From positions 186,001-250,000 of the forward strand of contig JAACJK010000005.1 of NCBI GenBank assembly GCA_013368325.1: a DNA stretch of 64,000 bases, read 5' to 3'. Of this stretch, positions 36,470-49,112 are shown one piece after another (the stretch's first letter is position 1; each line of letters opens with the position of its first letter). The translations under genes and the position numbers were made by a program. The notes beneath the pieces were generated by a model. It worked only from the letters and a program-made list of their open reading frames with translations, made no database searches and was not told where the DNA came from. This stretch comes from Ephemerocybe angulata (taxonomy: Eukaryota > Basidiomycota > Agaricomycetes > Agaricales > Psathyrellaceae).

Positions 36470-38318
36470 ATGGAAGCATCGCAAGAAAATACCACTGCTT
36501 CCCAGCATCCCCCGAGCCCGCAGTCCAAGATCCCGCGCCGCACGAGCTCAAGAACGCAACCCCAGCACCCGTCTCGCAAGTCCTCCACCTCGGCATCGGG
36601 CTCTGCATCCACGTCGCTCGCACCGAACGCGCCTGCACCGTGGCTTATGCGGAGGACATCGCATGCGTCTTTGAGAGGAGGGAAGAGTGCGTCTGCGACG
36701 TCTCTGTCGGTGCCTGGGTCGGGAGGAGGAGCAGGAGGAGGCGGCGGACGCGGAGGTGGGTCAGGAGGAGGTGCGATGGGAGGGACGAGTCCTGCCGCAG
36801 CACCCGTGGCGAGCGTTACAGTCGTCTTTGCTGAAGGAACGGGCGCACCACCCGGTTTGAGTGCGGAGGAAAGTGTCGGGATGCTAGCGGGTCTCACCGC
36901 CTCGCCGTCATCCTCATCCGTACCGTCAACGAACTCGGTTTCATCAACAGGTACATCCATATCTTCTCCGCTATCTACTACACTTCTAACGCATCAATTG
37001 CCCTGGCTGTCTGTGCGTACAGACCCACAACCGAGTGCCTCAGGTCCAAGCGCCCCTCGTTCAACGTCACTTTCGACTTCCCCGTCCAAGCCTGCAAGCT
37101 GGTTCGCGTCTCTAGGCCGCTCCAAGACACGCAGCGCATCATCCGCCTCGAACACCAACCGGCCGGGGATGTCGCAACGTGCGCTCGATAAACGCCCTGC
37201 TACACCGGGAGAGGAGGGAGAAACGGATGGGTTACCACCGATGATGAGAATTACGGATCTCTTTCCCGGGGAGGGGTTGTCTGGAGGATCTGCTACAGTT
37301 TCTACCGCGGGGCAGATGGGTGTAACTACGAGTGGGACTCCACCTTCGGGGACCTCCACCTCTACGGGCAGATCTGCTACAGGTTCTACCGCGGGGCAGA
37401 TGGGTGTAACTACGAGTGGGACTCCGCCTTCGGCGACCCCCACCTCTACCGGCACGGACGTGAACCCGAACATGAACCCGAACGCGATACCACCCGTCCA
37501 GCAGGAACAAGAGGACGATGCGGACTCAGCTATCGGACTCTCCGAGTCACCCACATTCACCACCTCACCCCTCCCTCTCCCTCTTTCTCCCGCCGAGGAC
37601 GTTCAACCCGAGCCAACACCCTCCATCCCAATCCCAATAACAGTCACACCCCCCGCCCCACTCGAACCCGAAATCGCGCTCTCCCCTCCTCCATTACCCT
37701 CCCCACCCATCCTCCCAGCTGCCTATACGAGCTCAACTCCAGGCTCGACACCCCGTAAACGATCCTGGTTCTACATATCCCGGTCCGCCTCTGCCTCCGC
37801 CTCCGCGTCGAATTCGAGTTTGGTTGGGACGAGTCCACCGGTGGCGACGAGTCCGTTAAGTAGGGCTGTTGTGGGGAGCGAACCGCTCATCGCGAGGGTG
37901 GTGCCAGTGCCTGTATTACCGGGCGTTGGTCTATCTGGGGTGAGTGGGGTAGAGGCGACGTTGGAGGAGGAGGTCGTGCACCCACAGCAGGAGAATGGTG
38001 TGAATGGGAGTGGTGAGACAGGGGGTGCGAATGAGTTCGATGCGATTTCGCCTTCGATATCCAAGCAAGCGGAGTTCCGGGAGGGAGAACGGGTGGGACG
38101 CCAGCTGTGGGGGTTCCTAGTATTAACGTCGAAGGGGCGTTGGAGTTGGAAGATGGGGGGAGGAGGGGTGAGGCGGGGAAGGGCGATATTGGGGAGGGAG
38201 ATGCGGGGATGGAAGGTATGGGAAAGGAGATGCAGGGAGTAGGGGGCGGGGATTGGCTTTGGCGCTATGATTCGGGAGGGGCGGAAAGCGGGAGGAAGTT
38301 CAGTGTCGGGAGCTAGAG
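36470..38318 (+). pseudogene. best-preserved type II copy of the hydrolase 5' region (copy F)
   Basis: Exon 1 (36470-36950) and the 72-nt intron (36951-37022) have the same phase and length as in the complete gene. The open frame then runs to 38242, which would give about 566 residues after splicing. It tracks the complete protein through SLSTSPSK, SAIGLSESPTF, PAPLEPEIALSPP, GSEPLIARV and TLEEEVVHPQQE. A deletion of roughly 100 bases near 38085 shifts the frame, and the family continuation (PSINVEGALELED) lies in the frame starting at 38107. It ends at a GTGAGC donor at 38319 and no hydrolase exons follow. It may be an expressed gene for a free disordered N-terminal region; coding potential up to the deletion is good. 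Confidence 0.65.
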
Positions 38319-39784
38319 GTGAGCTGGTTTTTTGCGTGTGGTTCTCATATTTCGTTCGTTCTCCTTCTTTCGCTTCCAACTTCCAATCCTCCACGTTAGG
38401 GGTTTCGTTTCGTTTCCTTGATTCCGTTCGCCGGTCAGCCGGTCGTTGAGTCATTCGACTCTGCTCCTTTCAATTCACTCGTTCAGCTTGATCGACTGAT
38501 GTCGGGCAACCACCGGGCGTCTGGTTTGGGCGGGAAAGGGTTTTGCTACCCTTCTTCCTTGTTGTACTCGTGTCTTCCACCGCCACATCTGGACTATTCG
38601 TGTCCGAGAAACATGGGGAGCGTTCACTAAGAGCGATGGGTGGGGGATTGGGGCTAGCTGGTGCGTGTTGGGGAGAGGCGGGCGAGCGTCTGTTTTGTGG
38701 GCTTAGATTTTAGATTTGGATTTCGTTTTGGATTTCGTTTTGGCGTGTGGTTATCGTTCTCTACCTTCTCTTTTCGTTTGGACTTGACTCGGTGACTTGT
38801 CTCGGTCCCGGATGGCTTTTCTCCCGGGCGGGGGGATGGTACGTTCTGTCTGAGCCTTTTTCCTGCTTGGTGTGCGCTGGAATGGTCGAGTAGTCCACAG
38901 CGTGGCGTCGGGGTTCTAGGGCGTATGCGAGGGATGTAACGTTGCTCAGCTGTGTCATGCGGTGCGGTCGTCGCTCGACACCCGCTGGTTATGCGTTCGC
39001 CGCTTGCGGTTTGCTTCCTGATTTGTGCACCAAAAGTCTTGGCAGGGAGTGTGGGTGGTGGATAAGGTGGGTTTGATTCTACTTTCTTTATTTCGATCGC
39101 GGGGTGATTGGGGGAAGCGTGGGGCCGTGCGAGACGGGGACTTGGGCTCAGACTGAGTTTGAGGCGCCCGTAGCTTGGGGAAGTATTGAGGTTGGAGCTG
39201 TCGGGAGGTAGAACTAGGGCAAGCACACTGGCTGTGTTTAGGCTCATGTTTGGGTTCTTGTTAAAAAGTCCAGGGTATGGACTTAGTAGGAGCCACAAGG
39301 ACTCCGATCCAGGGACCAGCATTGTGTGAAGTGACAAGTCTGGGTGCTCATTCGGCGAAAGAGCTCGAGCGTAGTGGTAAATACTTGAGCTGATTCTGTC
39401 CACTTGATCTACAAAAGGGAATGGAAAGAAATCGAGGGAACAGATATGCACAGAACTTAGACCAAGCCACAAGGCCTTTAAATCCTTCTTCATATTTCGC
39501 TTTCTTCGCGTTTTTCCTTAGCCTGGAATGACGCAGCGCGAATCTAGCAAACCGCGCCTTCATCTACGGCTATCTTTGAGCTACATATGTTGTCGTCGTT
39601 TGGATTGATGATACATCTATTATTTTGCATATCGGTTGCCCTTTACCCCTCACTACTACGTACCACCACCATCGATTTCAGTAAGTCGTTTCCCCTCCTC
39701 TCGGCACCGAGTTCGCCCATAAAACTAAAACAGTGCCGATGCACCTAAAAACATCCTATACCGCCATGATTGCGCACCAAATTA
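38319..39784 (+). repeat. type II tail block, non-coding
   Basis: 38325-39560 is homologous to 14715-15830. Nothing supportable is seen from 39560 to 39784. Confidence 0.55.
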
Positions 39785-40028
39785 CGGAGGATTATGGATC
39801 TCTCTCCTGAGGAGGGGCTGATTGGACGCTCTACCGCAGCTCGTCTAGTGCGTAGATGAGCTCACCTGCTACTGGAACTTCCACGACTACGAACGCGACA
39901 CCGCCCGTCGGTCCAGGAATGAGACGGCGACGTCGACTCCGCCATCGGAATCAGCGAATCACTTGTCGTTGTTTGGGAGGGCGGATTGAAAGATCGGAGT
40001 CTTGAGTTACGGATGGGAAGATAGGAAG
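39785..40028 (+). pseudogene. internal fragment of a type I hydrolase 5' copy (copy G)
   Basis: A 5'-truncated scrap: 'attatggatctctctcctga' matches the MDLFPGEG region of the family, and 'ctccgccatcgga' matches SAIGLSES. It ends at the same GTGAGT donor (40029) as the other copies. It fills the type I slot of unit 4. Confidence 0.6.
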
Positions 40029-41409
40029 GTGAGTTCGTTCTCTTGATTCGGTGGGTGTCTTCCGATTTGGCTTTGTTTTCGTTCCATCGTTCCTCCTTGG
40101 TTTGTGTGGTAGCGTCGTGCGGTGTGGGACCGACATTCTTACCTCCTTTGCTCGACGCTCGTGTGGGTGTGCGGGTGTGCGTGCGCTCGGTCTGTCGTTT
40201 CGTTTCGATGCTCTTGTTCGAGAGACGACATCAGCTCCTTTCTCTCTTCCGAGCATTCTCTCTTTATTTTCCTCTTGCATGCGCCCTCCGGTTCTGCCTT
40301 CCATGCGTACTAGCTCCATCTGTGCACCGCCCGTATTTGCGTCTGTTCCCTATCATTGCCTACTCTCAGCAGTGTGTGGTGTGGTATATTAGGGTGGGGT
40401 GGGGCGCGAACATCCGTTTCCGCCTCGGTGTGTTGTAAATATAGAAGGGGTGGGGAGAAACAGAGAGAGTGGTGTCTTTGGTACACAGTGAACTGTGTCG
40501 CATTACTTCAGTTATTACCTTCCGCGTCCCCTTTTCGTCCTTGTGCTAGGGTGATGAGCGTCGTCTATGTTGATCTGGCGTTTCTTTCTTTCTTATTTCT
40601 GTATATCTCTAATTGAAAGCGACATGTGCCGACGAATCTTCATCATTTCCTTGCGTTCTTTGCCTACTTCCTGCGCTTTACTCTCTTCTCTTTGCGCGTG
40701 TAGTACACCTATCAATCGGCGAAAATGGCACGGCTTCCGGCACCTTCACTGTACTTCGCTTCTTCCTCTATCAATTCGGGTTGGGTCCGGGCTCTCGATG
40801 ATCCTCCACGAATTTTTGAGCTCCCTTTACCACTTCCCGCGCCTATCCAAGAGTAAGTCTTGACTTTACTGGACACCGGACCGCCCTTTGGCTCTTGTGA
40901 CGGTCGAGGATTGGCTCTGAATGATAACAGTCTCAGGCGCTATTTTTGTGCTTTCGATGCTGATTGAACCGTGCTTGAAGAGGTGGCACCACAATCAACT
41001 CTTTCTGCAGTTGGAGCTTCAAGCTTCCTTATTCTGTTTGCGACAATGTAGCCAGTGATTCCGAGGGCTACTGGCATGGTCGCGTTTGCTCAAACAGTAT
41101 ACTCACCGCCTGACTTTTCATAGTGTTACCTCGAGCTACTGATGGCTTGCTCACGGAGTATGACCAAGTCCATCATCCACCAAGGCTCTAGAGCCCAGAA
41201 CTCGTGGACCTTCGCATCTCGCAGGAGGAACCGCCTCAGAGAATACCATTTTCTCGCTGATCGTTTCCGAGTCGCTGAAGCTCGAGGTCAGGGACAGTAT
41301 AGACTGTTTCCTGATGACCGCACGCAGGGAAGGAGGTCCGAGGCAGCACTCTGTATGTTGAATTATGAGGCTGCATAACGATGGCAAAGCGCGAACACAC
41401 CCATGCCAA
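40029..41409. repeat. decayed type I tail and duplicated spacer
   Basis: Tail of copy G: short islands such as 'gatgagcgtcgtctatgttg' near 40553 echo type I tails. From 41073 it repeats 35681-36100. No gene is supported. Confidence 0.5.
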
Positions 41410-41715
41410 TAACGCTCACCGATTCCAATTAGACGCCCGTCCAAACCCCTATCGGGTCACCACGTGCAGGTAGAAGCACGTGGGTGTGCCGCCGTGCCGG
41501 AGCTCCGGCCGACGCACGGTGAAAGTCGAGGGTGATGCATTGGGGCAGTCGTGCCTGCGGGCCACTGCTGTTAGCAAACCAATACGTTCCTCCTCCTTCC
41601 TCCTCCTCGTCGTTCCATTTCGTTTTCATCTTCCTCGCATTTTCTCGACTGCGCTTCTCTAGACTAAAGCTGGGCGACCGCATGAACTACAGCTAGACTT
41701 CGATAGAAGTCGCTA
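41410..41715 (+). promoter_or_regulatory. orphan type II hydrolase promoter block
   Basis: A complete copy of the promoter block, with two CACGTG boxes (41461-41466 and 41477-41482) and a perfect CCGGAGCTCCGG (41497-41508), continuing into the transcribed leader (to about 41705). It breaks off before the start codon of the hydrolase copy, so the promoter drives nothing recognisable. Confidence 0.75.
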
Positions 41716-41743
41716 TATCCGGCGCATGTCAATCCCCTATATA

Positions 41744-41855
41744 CCACATCGTTGCCACCACTCGACGGTAGCCAGCGCTGAGGCCTGAGGGATCGGCTCG
41801 ACGACAACTCGGACCAAGCTTGCTCGCTTGTATTCCATGTTTATTGTGGTTATTA
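41744..41855. pseudogene. scrambled CHAT gene 3' remnants
   Basis: 41744-41776 is the reverse complement of the CHAT codons for AGYRRVVATMW. 41790-41855 reads forward and matches the last codons of the CHAT genes (compare NSDQALLA then IP with SDESLLAWIPYVHFG). The two pieces of one exon are therefore in opposite orientations, directly after an orphan promoter. Confidence 0.65.
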
Positions 41856-43300
41856 ACATGCCTTCCCCTTCACTGTGTTTTATTCATGTTTTTTAATTAT
41901 CAGCTTTGGCTCCCTGTATGCTCTTTGTACATATCCCGTTTAATTTTGGCCCACTGATTCACGTCCAACCACCCAAGTACCTACTTGCATCCTGGTCCTA
42001 TGCATATCCACCGTCTCGTTCGTCGACTACCACGACATGATGTGCAGAATACCTTGTATCTTCGTCAGGTATCGGCTGCGCTGACTCCGAACATGAAGCG
42101 TGAGCACGCGTGCGGGTTGAGGGGGTTGAAATAGATACCTTGATTCTTCGGCGCTTACAAGTTGGCCGGCAGTTTTACCATCCATCAATGACTCACCGTC
42201 TTCGCAACATCAGGGAGTTCAGCCGCACTCCCACGCCTATCGCTGGAAACTCGTAAGTAGGAGATACTTATGACGCTTGTGGCTTCGAGAATGCATGCCA
42301 GATGTTTGGATGATGGGGCACAGCAGTGGCAGGTATCGTTTACTTGCCATCGTCTAAGATGGTGTGTAGTGCATGCACCAGCTCAATCAATATTTCCCAA
42401 GCTCTTCTCTACCACTGACACCAGAGATGAGCTTATTATAGACGCCTGCAACGCCTGCTCTGTATGGGCGTCTATTCCCAATTCGGATTCACCTCCGGCT
42501 GAGTCGCGAGGGCGCTAGGATTGGCTTCCAAGTATGTCGTTTTGTTAAGTCTAGGCCTGCGCGTTATTCCTCTTATAGGGTGTTTCACGCTGTAAAGACC
42601 TTCTGCACACAGCATCGACGCCACCTCGTGGGCTTTGGGTGGATTGTTCCAGATCTTGGGAGCCCTATCTATGCTTTGAAAGCAAACCCTCAGCCCATTC
42701 AAAACAATAGAGTTCGTATTATGAACTCAGGCGAGGTCATGTTTGATAACGTAGTTGCCCTTGCTTATTAGATGAGACTCGTCGTCGAAAGTTTGTTTGA
42801 GCTTTTATGTATTAATTAGTACTTCATCCGAGGGATTGAGCTATCAGACTTAATTCCGCGTGAACAGCGAGTCAAAAGTATACCTGCCGGACGGCCGCAT
42901 TCCTTTTTTTGACTCCTTCCGTTATCTGATCATCCCGATAAGCCTCATCGTCTTTAACCAAGTGATAATGCCGTTGCGAGCAGCGTGGAGTTTTCATTCA
43001 TTTCGTGGCATCTTAATCGCACTAATTGGCCGTATCCACATCTGGATATCAAAGCGCAGCTGGAGAGTAGGAAAGTTGCTTTCATCAGCGCTCATTCAAG
43101 TAATATCAGGTGGTATCTCGGTCCAACGTATCATGTCAGAGAGAAGGAGAACCCCAAAATCAGATCACCGGCTTGCGAGTACTCGAAACCAGTTCAGAGA
43201 ACTCCTAGGAAAAGTTCTTTTCAGTTCCTCGTTCACTCGACCCTCACATTCCAGAAATAGGCATGTCATTGGAAGGATCCAGGGGGCGTGTTGATGATCA
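41856..43300. other. intergenic region, at most a weak gene candidate
   Basis: A possible small gene on the + strand starts at about 42191 with MTHRLRNIREFSRTP and could splice at a GTAAGT near 42253. Open frames follow at 42310-42518 and 42580-42771 (with FHAVKTFCTQ and GFGWIVPDLG). I recognise no family. Codon 'sense' is not convincing, so no CDS is called. Confidence 0.25.
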
Positions 43301-46300
43301 CATCCGGCTACCTATTTTTCTGGACTAGGAAACATCCCTTCACACCCTTTGGCGAGAGAGATAACCAAGCCAAGTAAGTCAAAATATGGCGCCAAAGAAG
43401 CCAGCGGGGAACTCACAGTCTTACACCACGTTGATTTGACTCCTCGGATACATATTGTGAAGCGGAGTAAGGCTGAACCCGATCTCGATTCCTTGCCGTA
43501 GCTAATGGTGATCTGAGTACCTACCGATATGGTGTACGAATCTATGCCCCCTATCCGTGACACCGTCAATACAGCATTATAGTGCGGCCTACGATTATGC
43601 TGGGCGTCACTTCCTATCCACGGGTCTGGCTAGATTGTCCGGTCGTCCGCATTGGAAGTGTCCACACATCCATATCTGATACGCCGTATCCCTGTTCTTG
43701 TCACCGCCGCAACTAATTGACCCAGAATCATGATCACCTTGCCACCGTCATGAACATTGCGAATCCAGGCGTAGGTCTAATAGGTTACCGAGCTCAATAG
43801 ACGTTATCGTCTCCATTCGGTACTCCCCAAGTTTGGGTTTAAAGATTCTACGGCTGCGAGCATGTTGTGGAGAGTGCCACAGCGCGTGAACAAAGTTTAA
43901 ACGCACCGAGGTCAGTTGCTCGTCTGGTCAGTGGACTCCTGGCTAACATATCTATACTTCTGGTCCCGGTGAGTTGGTGCAAGCAGTACCATATCTGAGG
44001 CTCTGGACCTGAAAGGTGGAGGTATCACCAGAGGAATTGATGCTTGCATACTGGATACTGTCGGGTGTACACATGCATGTATCTTGATTTTACCTCCTAT
44101 GCGACAGCTTAGGGTTTCGACTCGATATGGTACTGGGGCATACATTTAGGGAGCGGAGGCAAATACCCGGATAGAACTCGTCACGACTATCTCATTCGCA
44201 TCCAGTAGCAACACTGAGTATATATTAGGATGAATACCTTTCTATTTAAAATGGACGTCGAGCTAAAGATCGGATAAAACCAGCCATATCAACACGCTCT
44301 CTTCCGGGAAGTAATTCGGCTGTATTCGCTTGTATAATGGGCGCTCCTAATTCACGCGATCTCCCAACGGAGTAAGAAGGCCTCATAGTCCGGAACCCGC
44401 ATATAGGATGTGGATATTAGCCCCAGAGTCCCAGTACAAAATTCCAGCTTGAAGGCACCATGTACAGTATGTAATCTGGGATACGGAGGGGTTGATACGG
44501 TACTTAGATTCAGAGCCCTCGAGCAGAGTTAATCTTTGGGAGATTCGCCTACCGAAAGACTCCTGACCTGAGATGCTTCTTCAAAGTTCAAGGAAGTCTC
44601 CTCTGTACCCGATTGTATCCTCTGCTGGTATGGTGGGCCTTACACGCAGAAATCTAGATACCGATACGAGAAGCATCACGAAGTTAAGTTCGCCGCTTCA
44701 TCAGCAAAAACCCCGCCTCACGGGCTTCCCCATCTTACACGGAATGGCATGATCTTACGGTTGTCATCAGGGAATTGGATCGTCAATATGTATATAGCAT
44801 GATCTAGTAAATTTCGCACAGGAAACTGAATACATTAGCTTGCCGTATAGGTAACTCATGGTCCCAAAGGTGCCACTATGGCAAGTTGTAGATATTCTGG
44901 GTCCCAGGATGGTAACTCGATGGTATTCTCATGGACACAATGGCAAGGAAAAGTCTACTGCTTCCAACACGGTAATACTATATATTGCTAGTTAAATTAT
45001 TAGAATTGGCTTGGACACCTACCTGTGTTCATGGAACCCCTTATCGCTCATCCCAGACTCGCCTTTCGGGTGAGCCGCTGGCACAACAATGATTTGTTCC
45101 CACTGCAGCCGGGTCGCGGACTCCTGGTGCATCCGTAGCTCTGAGTAATGATTAATGCTAGGTGAGAGGAATTTATACATATATACTTCTCATCCTGGCG
45201 TTGCCGCGCTACAACCTCTAGGAGCCTGGCGCTAAGCGCCCAACTTCGCCCGAACGCGGCGCGCGCGGCGGCGGACTTGGGCGGAGATTGAATGCCACGT
45301 GCGTGGCCCGTGCGCGCTGCGCGGGATACCAATATAGCTCGAGACGCGTCGCGTCGTTCCCAAATCCCCTTTCCTCCCTCCCTCCATCTTCCCTCCCTCC
45401 CTCCTCTCTCTATTCCCTTCATCCCTCTCACCCATCCTCTTATTCCCGCCCATTTATCTCCTGTCGACCTCCTTGACTCTACTCAGACGTCGAAGAGCTG
45501 CCGCTCATGGCGGGAACGAATCACCAACGGCGGGCATCGTGTTCAGGCCCTATGGATCGATTACATGCGAATTCGAGCTTGGGACTCGGTGAACACCATT
45601 TTTGGCGCAGGGCGGGAACGGATTTGACCTGGTACGTGCTCCCCAACGTGGCTTGTAGTCGAGAGGTCTAATCAACGACTCGGAACTCCTGCCCTATAAC
45701 CGGGCGTAGCAGCCTGGTCAAGTTTCGGTTAGGCGAGTTTCCTTTCCTTCATAGGACAGGTCTGTAACTTACTCTGGCTTCCAGATCGAAGGGGGCTGAT
45801 ATATGGTGAGTTGCGCTTTCTATCCCACTCGGGAGCCTCGTAGAACTATGCCATCAGTCTAGTGTAGTACAGTAGCTCGAAATGATATGGGATTTGTGTT
45901 TACATGATGCCTGCTGAGTGCTACCAATGATACCCATGCCTTCCATTCGTCTGCCATGGGTACCATCTTCATGGGGAATACCTTGCGTTTCCACGATGTC
46001 GTATAGAAGATCTTGCTTACCACGGAATGACCCACCCGTCGGCAGGTCGATCCGGTTTTTCAAAAGATACTATTTCCGACTTATCCGGCCGACGTCGATG
46101 ATCTTCCTAGGTAAGGTATATCATCCACGGAAATGGTAGGTCGTGGGGAGGGTTTTTCGCTGATGTTCTGCAGCCCATCTAGTACGCCATGGCGGACTCG
46201 CTGCTCGCAATATCTGTATAAAAGGTCCCATCTGATAGCCGAGGGGAGAAAGGGGCCGTCGCTTGCGACAACAGTGTACTTGTTAAGTAGCCTTTGCTTT

Positions 46301-48350
46301 TTGATAAATGCGGCGTGCAGAGCCAAGTTTTCTCGCTGTTTGTACGAACCGAAAAAGGTGCACATGGTAGGCTCCTAGCTGTCAATGTCCGCATCCTTCG
46401 GGGACCATTGTACGATATACTTGGCGGTCTGTTTTGGAGTGAGAACACAACGCGGAAATATCTACCCACTTAACAGTCCCTTACAACGCTCAGGAGTTAA
46501 TACAGGCCCCAGCAGTATGTAATCCTCAAAACCTGCAAAACAGTGATATACACATCTAAATACGCGAGACACTTCTGGGCGTCCTGCCAGTGGGAGGGAG
46601 GCAGGATAGAGAACTTCCAGAAGTTACCAAGAAGTGTGTTTTATGTCAGGGATATATCTCTAGGGACTATTTCTGTACCCAATCTGTATCCAACGCTCTC
46701 ATGAGAGGAGTATCAGACAGACCCATCTACTAACAAACATAGCCATATGCAAACATACGGCTCCGATAGCGGATACTTAGACAATGATCCTCGCGTAAAT
46801 GGAAGATAACCGGCCTGTCCAGGCTCAGCCAAGTTGTAAGGGCCACAGAGAACGGGTTGTGCTACTGACAAATCCCGGATACCCGTAACCAGTCCACAAT
46901 ATCAGAATCTCTGGTTCACGGCGGCGTTTCTTTACGTATATCACCCGCAGTGGGTACCCTTTTACACTTGGTTCACCTCTCAGACGTTGCCATTCCCGAG
47001 CCTGAGGGGTCACAACTCGAGGACTTTGATTGTGCTCCGGCGTTCTGATGACTTGCCGATGACCGCTCGCCTCCATCTCCATCACGCTTGTTTGAACGCC
47101 GGCTGGTAACTGACCTTGAGTAACGAACGGAAATCATAAATGCCCAGGGGCTCCGCATTGACTCCTATATGCCGATTAACGGAAAGGAAGGGCAGAAGAG
47201 AAATACAATTGCAGTGACTTTGCATTTCGAACGGTATGTGAATTTTGTTCTCGATGCTGGCATAAGGTTGTCATATGGAATGCTATGGCTGAATTAGTCC
47301 ATAGAAGCTACGAACATTTGCACCCCAGATACGATACACTTCCCGGACAGCTCCGGCTAGTATTCTCAATACAGTCACAGTACAGGGGAAAGCGCTCGTT
47401 CCTTATGCTGCCAGGAGTGGAACCAAGATCGTGGAGGCTACGGCTTGCCTAATTGGTGGCAGGTGTATAGATATCTTGTCTGCTTCCGTGCAGTTTCCAC
47501 GAGAAAGGGCCGTATCTATTGAAGGGCAAATCAGAACTACTCTGGGCCTTTGAGGAGTCGGCGTCTAATGCCTGGGTAAGTAGGATCGGGATTCAAGTGC
47601 TGCAGGTACGTCAAGGCCGGGTACGCACAGAATGCCGTTGTGTGTCTGTATCCATCACCTGTGCGCATGGTGAGCCGTGTATACCTCACTTCTCCGCTGA
47701 GGCTCTGATGGAGAGTGTATTGAATAGAGGATGAGAACTGTGGACGAGGCTGGACCTACCCATGGCACCGTATCCGTCTGATAACCGATGGTTCGCTGGG
47801 TATGAACCATAACCCCATGCTCTTGGTAAGGTATGGCTTCACAGAAGGGACTGCTTCACCTTGGATTGTGAAGTCTCGCCTCAGTCCATGTACCATTAGC
47901 GTATCGACTTTGACCTGCGTACTATGTGAAGGCCTAAGTCAGCTGAAAGCACCGTGCGCTGGTTCTAGGGATTGAGAAGTGCACATATTAGTTTAAGCTT
48001 CAGTACTGGCAGTGTGGTTGAGCTAATCACTTACCATTACAATGGGAGGGTTACCGCTGTTGAGAATTGTATTGAGCCCTAAGCACGGGCCGAACCTTAA
48101 GCCATTAGGGCAAAGAGATGAATCATTAGTGGGCTTGGTGAAGCTCGTAAGGAATGAGGTCACTCTGTGCGCATGCGAAATTCGAATTGCACGATTAGGC
48201 TGAATCATTACATGGAACGGTTGACTTCTACTCAAATTACTCGAAGGAGCGTCATCGCAGTTGCTGGTGAATCCATCTAGTCGAAGCCCTAAGGCCCAAC
48301 CTTTCTCAGGCTTCCAAAAATACGCGGTCGCGACCTTGCAGGCCCCGAAT
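43301..48350. other. 5-kb region without genes
   Basis: No open frame above about 100 codons, no recognisable domain, no tandem array and no sharing with the CHAT/hydrolase units. Stops are dense in all frames and base composition looks lower in GC than the flanks. A GC-rich patch with a palindrome and pyrimidine tract lies at 45230-45480. It may be an old transposon graveyard or spacer; I cannot identify an element. Confidence 0.45.
45230..45480. other. GC-rich patch followed by a pyrimidine tract
   Basis: 45230-45300 is rich in GGCG/CGCC (including GGCGCTAAGCGCC). 45361-45480 is almost all C/T on the + strand ('cctccctccctccatcttcc'). The arrangement resembles a promoter/leader or a transposon subterminal region, but no coding sequence attaches to it. 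Confidence 0.4.
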
Positions 48351-49112
48351 CGTTAATACTGATCTTCTCGGAAGAACCCTCATTAAAAGTGTGGCCGAGG
48401 GTTCCTTATACAGGAGGTGAGAAGCACTACATACACATACTGTGGAAGATTGTCACTAATAACTTTACCCATCATATACCATCCGAAACTGATGAAGAAC
48501 GAACGAACGAACTTCTCCATGGAGTCCAGATCCAAGAGCAACGCCAGGCAACGCCTTCGACCGCCGTGATGATGCAGGTGACGAGCACGCTTCGGTGGCC
48601 TGATGAAGCACCAAGTTTCTCATAGAAATCGCACCCGCTCATCCACCTCTACATGGCAACAACGATCGAGTATTCATATGCAAGAGCGCTTGTGCATGAC
48701 AACGACGTGGTGCATTGCATATTAGTCTGGCGATCACACTGCGCTTGTGCTGCACCCGTCTCGAGCCTCCAACCATCTCTTCGGATGGGTGGCTGCACCT
48801 ATGCCCACCTGATTTCGGTGGGACGGCAAACGCATGAAACGGTGAGACGCCTCAAGGGATACCGGCGTTGTGGTATGTAATTGCTGTTAGATGGAACGAA
48901 ATCATGTGAGAATTCGGGGGTCGCGATTGTGTCTGATTTACCGAGTCGGACACGTCAACTCCATATCGACATCCTGAGTAAAGGCCGGTGCATCAAGTCG
49001 CCGTGTGCGGCAGTCGGGAGAATAGTTTTTTGGACGCGACGATGAGAGTGGTATCAAAGGTATGCAATTACGATGGTGCTAGTGGTATACGCTATGTGCG
49101 AAGGAGGACAAA
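48351..49112. other. intergenic region, nothing recognised
   Basis: Only short frames without motifs, downstream of the 49113-49904 gene on the minus strand. Confidence 0.4.

Noticed and set aside
42860..43294. 144-codon frame with hydrophobic runs
   Set aside because: No family resemblance, no plausible splice context, unlike codon choice of the nearby genes, and located in a decayed region.
45292..45627. 111-codon frame starting at the pyrimidine tract
   Set aside because: Most of its length is Pro/Ser from the C/T-rich tract, typical of a chance open frame.
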